A stretch of DNA of 25,966 nt from assembly GCA_026396425.1 (NCBI GenBank), contig JAPLWU010000025.1:1-25966 (forward strand), read 5' to 3'. The notes below the pieces were generated by a model. That model was not told where the DNA came from. It saw nothing but the letters and a program-made list of their open reading frames with translations, and did not search any database. This document shows positions 22,338-25,966 of the stretch, in pieces (the stretch's first letter is position 1; each line of letters begins with the position of its first letter). This stretch comes from Microcaldota archaeon (GTDB lineage Archaea; Micrarchaeota; Micrarchaeia; Burarchaeales; JAKAKT01). The position numbers were made by a program, and so were the translations under genes.

Positions 22338-22897
22338 TAATCGTTCTTGGAACACCGGGCGCAGGCAAGACGACCGTCCTCAACGAGGCGGTCAAGGAAA
22401 ATCCGGCCTGCAAGGTCATAAACTACGGCGACATCATGATAGACCTGGCCATCAAGGATAACCTCGCCAAGGACAGGGACCAGCTGCGCAAGCTTGGCAT
22501 AGCGCAGCAGAAGCGCATCCAGATGCTCGCGGCCCAGATGCTTTCCGAGGAGCAGGGCGACATAATACTCAACACGCACGCGATAGTAAGCACTCCCAAC
22601 GGCACCATCGCGGGCCTTCCATTCGACTTCCTCTCGAGGCTGAAGGTCGATGGCCTCATCATGATAACCGCCCCGACTGCGGACATATTGCGCAGGAGGA
22701 GGGAGGACCAGACGCGGGTGAGGGACGCGCAGAGCGAGGAGGAGCTCGACGAAATCCGCAGAATCAACATGTCTTTCCTGCACATATACGCCGCCCTTAC
22801 CGGGGCCCCGGTCGAGCTGGTCTACAACCGCGACGGGAAGCTCGAGGAGGCCGTCAACAGGGTGCGTGAGCTCATGAACGCGTGGTGGCGCAAATGA
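22334..22897 (+). CDS. adkA: Archaeal adenylate kinase (AdkA type)
   Basis: The 187-residue product has Walker A GTPGAGKTT (residues 6-14), then VINYGDIMIDLAIK, NTHAIVSTPNGTIAGLP and the lid part with ILRRRREDQTRVRD. It catalyses phosphoryl transfer between ATP and AMP. This is the archaeal type, short and without the zinc lid of bacterial Adk. GGTGATTTTGTT sits before the ATG. The stop overlaps an ATG (ATGA at 22894). Confidence 0.95.
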   Translation: MIIVLGTPGAGKTTVLNEAVKENPACKVINYGDIMIDLAIKDNLAKDRDQLRKLGIAQQKRIQMLAAQMLSEEQGDIILNTHAIVSTPNGTIAGLPFDFLSRLKVDGLIMITAPTADILRRRREDQTRVRDAQSEEELDEIRRINMSFLHIYAALTGAPVELVYNRDGKLEEAVNRVRELMNAWWRK

Positions 22898-23019
22898 GCG
22901 AAAAGATTTTCGGGACGGGCACAGGAGCGTGGCCCGAAACGCTCGGCGGAACGGTTTTGGCGCAAACGACTTTCGAGGCGGGTTCGCCCGGTTCGCGATT
23001 GGGATGGTGGTATGGATGA
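22894..23019 (+). CDS. Micro-ORF coupling adk and the EMC3-like gene
   Basis: A 41-codon frame starts at the ATGA overlap with the adk stop and ends at the ATGA overlap with the EMC3-like start (ATG at 23016). It begins MSEKIFGTGTGAW and has no recognisable domain. The start context TGGTGG-5 nt-ATGAGC (22883 on) resembles that of the EMC3-like gene (23005 on), as in the other micro-ORFs. Another frame here allows an N-terminal extension of the EMC3-like protein from GTG at 22929, which I consider less likely. Confidence 0.4.
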   Translation: MSEKIFGTGTGAWPETLGGTVLAQTTFEAGSPGSRLGWWYG

Positions 23020-23525
23020 GCCTCGAGTTCGAGTATTACGTGATATGCATCGTCGCCGGGCTCTACACGGCCGTTTCGCGCTACATCACAGTCAGGTTCG
23101 GGAACCAGCAGAAAATGGAGGAGATCAAGAGGAGGATGGACGCGCTCACGCGCGAATACAAGAAGGCCTCAAGCGAGAAGAACGATGCGGAAATGAGGCG
23201 CATCGAGAAGGAGCAGCAGAAAATTCTCCCCGAGATGATGGGCCAGTCCCTCGGGCAGATAAAGCCGCTCATAATAATATTTCCGCTCATAATCCTGCTG
23301 TCGGCCGCGCTAAAGGCGCAGTTCCCGGACTTCGCGATAACCCTGCCGTTCTCGCTCCCGATAATCGTGCAGAACCTCGACAAGTTCCCCAACTGGAGGG
23401 ACACGTTCGGAGCGTACGGGTGGTTCTGGGTTTCGGTGATATTCATCTCAATGGCTTCGCAGCTGCTCGTTTCCGCTGCGAAAAAATTCAATGAAAAACC
23501 CAAGGGTGGTGTGATTGGAAAATAA
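23016..23525 (+). CDS. EMC3/TMCO1-family (DUF106) membrane protein
   Basis: The 169-residue product from ATG at 23016 begins MSLEFEYYVICIVAGLYTAV, a membrane helix. A charged coiled-coil stretch (MEEIKRRMDALTREYKKASS and onward) follows, then two more membrane helices (LIIIFPLIILLSAAL; GWFWVSVIFISMASQLLVSA). That layout is the DUF106/EMC3 family, relatives of YidC/Oxa1/Get1 insertases, which fits its place near secY. GGTGGT lies 4 nt before this ATG. The stop overlaps the start of eL34 by 11 nt. Confidence 0.88.
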   Translation: MSLEFEYYVICIVAGLYTAVSRYITVRFGNQQKMEEIKRRMDALTREYKKASSEKNDAEMRRIEKEQQKILPEMMGQSLGQIKPLIIIFPLIILLSAALKAQFPDFAITLPFSLPIIVQNLDKFPNWRDTFGAYGWFWVSVIFISMASQLLVSAAKKFNEKPKGGVIGK

Positions 23526-23715
23526 ATGCTCGGTATGCGAATGCCGGATAAGGGCAAAAAATACGAAAAGGAAGTTCGGCAGCTCCGTCTGCCAGAAGTG
23601 CGTGCGCCTCATCACGAAGCTCGCTGCCCGCGTTTCGGACAACGAGATGAAGCTCGAGGACGTCCCGCTCAAATACCAGTACTACGTGAAAATAGTTTCG
23701 AAGGAGGGTCTTTAG
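23515..23715 (+). CDS. rpl34e: Large-subunit ribosomal protein eL34
   Basis: The 66-residue product MENKCSVCECRIRAKNTKRK has CSVC and a second CQKCVRLITKL site, as in archaeal eL34. Start TTG at 23515 is used: GGTGTGA is immediately upstream and no ATG is in frame. It overlaps the EMC3-like gene by 11 nt and the Cmk GTG by 1 nt, making a tightly coupled group. It is short compared with eukaryotic eL34, as usual for archaea. Confidence 0.85.
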   Translation: MENKCSVCECRIRAKNTKRKFGSSVCQKCVRLITKLAARVSDNEMKLEDVPLKYQYYVKIVSKEGL

Positions 23716-24233
23716 TGAGCCAGATAATCTGCATCTCCGGAATGTCCGGAAGCGGCAAGAATTCGGTAGGCGAACTTGTGGCCAAATCCCTGCGGATGCG
23801 CCTCGTCAACCCCACGTTCAAGACTCTTGCGAGGGAAAGGGGCGTTTCGCTCATGGAATACCAGCAAATGGCGAACGAGAACAGGCGGATTGACATTGAC
23901 TTCGACAGGGCAATCGGGCGCGAAGCTGCGAAGGGAAACTGCGTGATTACCACGTGGCTCGGCCCGTGGATGGTCAAGAAGTGCCTGCGCGTCTGGCTCC
24001 AGGCCGACGAGAAAACCCGGGCGGCAAGAATAGCGAAAAGGGACAAAATGTCAATGGCCGCGGCTCTCGCGCATTTGAAAAAACGGGATGCGGACAACGG
24101 GCGGAGATACGCGAAGCTCTACGGCATCGACATAACCCGCCACGCGGATTTCGACTTGATAATCAACACGAAAAACTTCAGGCCGAGGCAGTCTGCCGCA
24201 ATCGTAATCGCGGCCGCGAAAGCCAACGCATGA
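23715..24233 (+). CDS. cmk: Cytidylate kinase-like protein
   Basis: The 172-residue product from GTG at 23715 (AGGAGG upstream) opens SQIICISGMSGSGKNSVGEL. The P-loop is GMSGSGKN, so Asn stands where Ser or Thr usually follows the lysine. LARERGVSLMEYQQMANENR, CVITTWLGPWMVKKCLRVWL and RAARIAKRDKMS follow, the archaeal-type Cmk blocks. Cmk makes CDP/dCDP from CMP/dCMP. Position between eL34 and eL14 is standard. A longer upstream reading frame to 23526 is a shadow of eL34. Confidence 0.88.
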   Translation: MSQIICISGMSGSGKNSVGELVAKSLRMRLVNPTFKTLARERGVSLMEYQQMANENRRIDIDFDRAIGREAAKGNCVITTWLGPWMVKKCLRVWLQADEKTRAARIAKRDKMSMAAALAHLKKRDADNGRRYAKLYGIDITRHADFDLIINTKNFRPRQSAAIVIAAAKANA

Positions 24234-24249
24234 CAGAGATGGTGATTGA

Positions 24250-24474
24250 ATGCCAGCAATGGAACCAGGAAGAGTTTGCATAAAGACGGCCGGCCGAGAC
24301 GCCGGCGCGCGTTGCGTCGTGCTGAGGCGCGAGGGCGGGAATTTCGCCATAGTCGCCCAGGCCTTCAGGAAGAAGAAAAAGGAGCGCAAGGTCAGCATGA
24401 GGCACCTCGAGCCCCTCGACGTAAAAGTCGACATCTCGAGCGAGGAGAACATCCTCCAGGTGCTTAAGGGCTGA
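24250..24474 (+). CDS. rpl14e: Large-subunit ribosomal protein eL14
   Basis: The 74-residue product MPAMEPGRVCIKTAGRDAGA matches archaeal eL14. The rest has CVVLRREGGNFAIVAQAFRK and a KKKERKVSMRHLEPLDVKVD block, the KOW-like fold. GGTGATTGA stands just before the ATG. It is a surface protein of the large subunit. The gap to Cbf5 is about 77 nt. Confidence 0.92.
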   Translation: MPAMEPGRVCIKTAGRDAGARCVVLRREGGNFAIVAQAFRKKKKERKVSMRHLEPLDVKVDISSEENILQVLKG

Positions 24475-24551
24475 AAACAAACCAACTTGGCGATTGAAAC
24501 CGTGCGGACCTCGAGGAGCGAGGATTTGGGCGTGCGGGAATTGTGGATTGG

Positions 24552-25499
24552 ATGGCCGAGATTGCGAAAATCGAAGCGGAGACGGATGCCTCATACGGCA
24601 GGAGGCCGGAGGAGCGCAGCATGGAGGAACTCATGCAGACCGGAATCGTCCTGGTCGACAAGCCCTGCGGCCCGTCGAGCCACGAGGTTTCGGCATGGGT
24701 ACGCCGCATGCTCGGCGCCGAGAGGAGCGGGCACTCCGGCACCCTCGACCCGAACGTTTCGGGGCTTCTGCCGGTCGGCATCAACAGGTCGACGCGCGTA
24801 ATGCCTTTCATCACGAAGAAGACCAAGGAATATGTCGGAATCATGCGGCTCCACCAGCCTGTGAGCGGGGAGAAACTCGCTGATGCCTTCGCGCATTTCA
24901 CGGGCGGGATAGAACAGCTCCCGCCAAGGCGCTCCGCCGTAAAAAGGCAGGTCAGGAAGAGAAAGGTTTATTATCTTGACACTCTAGAATCTAATGCACT
25001 TTGCGTCCTGTTCCGCGTCGGATGCGAGGCGGGCACATACATACGGAAGCTCTGCTTCGACATGGGCCAATACATGGGATGCGGTGCGAACATGGAGGAG
25101 TTGAGGAGGACAAAGGTCGGAAATCTCGGCGAGGAAAGCGCGTCAAAGCTTCAGGACCTTTCGGACGCCTTCTGGGCTTTTGGTAACGGCGATGAAACCC
25201 GCCTAAGGCAAATCGTGCGTCCCATCGAGAGCGTCCTCGAATTCCCGAGAATCTGGGTATCCGATTCCACCGTCGATTCCATCTGCTCCGGCGCCCAGCT
25301 CGCAATCCCGGGCATCGTGCGCTTCGACGAAGAAGTGCGTGCTGGCAGCGACGTTGGAATAATGTCGCTCAAGGATGAACTCGTTGCAATCGCCAGCGCG
25401 CTCATGGACGGCCGCGAGCTCTCCGAGAAGAACAGGGGAATCGCCACGAAGACGATAAGAGTGGTGATGAAAAAGGGAACGTACCCGAGATGCTGGTAA
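24552..25499 (+). CDS. cbf5: tRNA/rRNA pseudouridine synthase Cbf5
   Basis: The 315-residue product has the TruB/Cbf5 block GHSGTLDPNVSGLLPVGINR, whose Asp is the catalytic residue, preceded by GIVLVDKPCGPSSHEVSAWV. RRSAVKRQVRKRKVYYLDTLE and GCEAGTYIRKLCFDMGQYMG follow. A PUA domain is at the C-terminus (about 230-310; FPRIWVSDSTVDSICSGAQL). With H/ACA guide RNAs, Nop10, Gar1 and L7Ae it modifies rRNA, and it can act on tRNA U55. ATG at 24552 is used; GTG at 24543 is also possible. It sits next to a tRNA gene. Confidence 0.95.
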   Translation: MAEIAKIEAETDASYGRRPEERSMEELMQTGIVLVDKPCGPSSHEVSAWVRRMLGAERSGHSGTLDPNVSGLLPVGINRSTRVMPFITKKTKEYVGIMRLHQPVSGEKLADAFAHFTGGIEQLPPRRSAVKRQVRKRKVYYLDTLESNALCVLFRVGCEAGTYIRKLCFDMGQYMGCGANMEELRRTKVGNLGEESASKLQDLSDAFWAFGNGDETRLRQIVRPIESVLEFPRIWVSDSTVDSICSGAQLAIPGIVRFDEEVRAGSDVGIMSLKDELVAIASALMDGRELSEKNRGIATKTIRVVMKKGTYPRCW

Positions 25500-25501
25500 T
25501 A

Positions 25502-25550
25502 GCCGCTCGAAAAATGCGAGAACGAACTCTCGCGATGATGGCCGCTCGAA
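25502..25550. repeat. Short direct repeat in the Cbf5-tRNA spacer
   Basis: GCCGCTCGAA occurs at 25502-25511 and 25541-25550. The surrounding spacer (25500-25639) has no gene and has the same GAACGAAA-rich style as the spacers after eS4 and uS8. Confidence 0.4.
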
Positions 25551-25677
25551 TTACTCGAACGAAAAATACTGGAATGAACGAGCGAAATGTTGTTGTGATG
25601 TTGATTTGCAGGTGAAAAAAATCGCATCATCAAACTCATGCCGGGGTGGCGGAACCTGGTAACGCGCACGCCTGGAA

Positions 25678-25724
25678 CGGGCTTTCTTGGTTGCGGTTGA
25701 TCCGCGCCGAGCAAATCCCCCGGC
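25678..25724 (+). other. tRNA-Ser intron 1, anticodon loop (37/38)
   Basis: About 47 nt between the base after the anticodon (A at 25677) and A at 25725, the usual archaeal intron site. It folds as a hairpin (CTTGG / CCGAG around GCGG / CCGC). Boundaries are inferred from the mature stem pairing and may shift by a base. Confidence 0.8.
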
Positions 25725-25755
25725 AGCGTGTGCCCTCACGGGCTCATGGGTTCAA

Positions 25756-25852
25756 GCTTTTTTCTTTCTCCGAGAAAGAAAAAACCTTGGAAAAAAGAAA
25801 GAGGCGCCTGCCCTTCGCGGCGTCGCCTCGATTTCCAAAAAGCTGCCCAAAA
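25756..25852 (+). other. tRNA-Ser intron 2, T-loop
   Basis: About 97 nt interrupt TTCAA|AT in the T-loop, which is not the usual site. AGCTTTTT near 25755 pairs with AAAAAGCT near 25837-25844, so the two ends would meet, as needed for a splice substrate. Inside are two hairpins: TTTTTTCTTTCTC...GAAAGAAAAAA and GAGGCG...CGCCTC (25801-25829). Boundaries are ambiguous by one or two bases. Confidence 0.8.
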
Positions 25853-25866
25853 ATCCCATCCCCGGC

Positions 25867-25877
25867 GTGTATTTATC
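25867..25877 (+). promoter_or_regulatory. Weak TATA-box candidate after the tRNA
   Basis: GTGTATTTATC just past the tRNA could be a TATA box for the gene starting at 25921, with a predicted start near 25900. Confidence 0.25.
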
Positions 25878-25920
25878 GGATGTATCCGCGTATGGAAGAC
25901 TGATTTGAAGGGATGATCGG

Positions 25921-25966
25921 ATGAAGAAGAAGGAAGCCCCGCAGAAACCCGCCGGCGAAAACGCGC
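25921..25966 (+). CDS. Start of a further gene, perhaps uS13 with N-terminal extension
   Basis: ATG at 25921 opens a frame that runs off the window; the first 15 residues are MKKKEAPQKPAGENA. GGGATGAT lies just upstream. In archaea the gene after cbf5 in this cluster is often uS13, and a lysine-rich extension would precede its core, but nothing in these residues is specific to uS13. The assignment rests on context alone. Confidence 0.35.
   Translation, partial: MKKKEAPQKPAGENA

Larger units (their letters stand above)
25640..25867 (+). tRNA. tRNA-Ser(GGA) with two introns
   Basis: The acceptor arms GCCGGGG (25640-25646) and CCCCGGC (25860-25866) pair exactly, with discriminator G at 25867 and no encoded CCA. 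D-stem is GCG/CGC (25649-25651, 25663-25665). The anticodon stem CACGC (25667-25671) pairs with GCGTG (25726-25730), and the loop reads CTGGAA-intron-A, giving anticodon GGA (25674-25676). A long variable arm GCCC-TCAC-GGGC (25732-25743) marks a type II tRNA, and G73 suits serine. T-stem ATGGG (25746-25750) pairs with CCCAT (25855-25859), with loop TTCAA-intron-AT. Removing the introns leaves a normal 84-nt tRNA. No clear TATA box lies upstream. Confidence 0.9.

Noticed and set aside
25731..25903. Short plus-strand frames across the tRNA and its introns
   Set aside because: They overlap a fully paired tRNA and lack a start signal.

Overview
This window is archaeal. The evidence is the archaeal-type order of a large ribosomal-protein superoperon (including eS4, eL32, eL19, eL34, eL14, aIF1, RNase P Rpp29, archaeal adenylate kinase and Cbf5), TATA boxes without bacterial -35/-10 elements, GGTGAT-type Shine-Dalgarno sites, an archaeal class III (pilin-like) signal peptide, and a tRNA with two introns and no encoded CCA. 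The compact spacing, the QSAFEYLM-type signal peptide and the tRNA intron outside the anticodon loop would suit a DPANN archaeon such as a micrarchaeote. That placement is an inference and cannot be settled from this window.

Region 1 (1-5507, minus strand) is accessory. It holds the 5' end of smc, then three neighbouring paralogous genes (A 726-2003, B 2108-3826, C 3882-4781). I do not recognise this family: each protein is a string of roughly 110-140-residue helical modules ending in a Fis-like helix-turn-helix. Each gene has its own copy of a conserved TATA promoter at a fixed distance from the start. Next is a cysteine-rich pilin-like secreted or membrane-anchored protein. A 72-73 nt inverted-repeat element overlaps the end of gene A and reappears inside the ribosomal operon between uL23 and uL2.

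Region 2 (5594-7558, plus strand) encodes a HEAT/ARM-like helical protein of unknown function, divergent from the pilin gene across one near-palindromic TATA box.

Region 3 (7559-25966, plus strand) starts with a promoter and hairpin-rich leader, then uL3-uL4-uL23-uL2-uS19-uL22-uS3-uL29-aIF1-Rpp29-uS17-uL14-uL24-eS4-uL5-uS14-uS8-uL6-eL32-eL19-uL18-uS5-uL30-uL15-SecY-Adk-EMC3/DUF106-eL34-Cmk-eL14-Cbf5. A tRNA-Ser(GGA) with introns in the anticodon loop and T-loop follows, then the start of a further gene. The set combines ribosome synthesis, initiation, tRNA and rRNA processing, nucleotide kinases and membrane insertion. Several spacers hold short ORFs whose ribosome-binding site and first codons copy those of the next gene, and whose ends overlap neighbouring genes as ATGA. 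This looks like a repeated way of bridging operon gaps.

The best candidates for undescribed biology are the three-gene modular HTH family, the dispersed inverted-repeat element, and the duplicated-start micro-ORFs.
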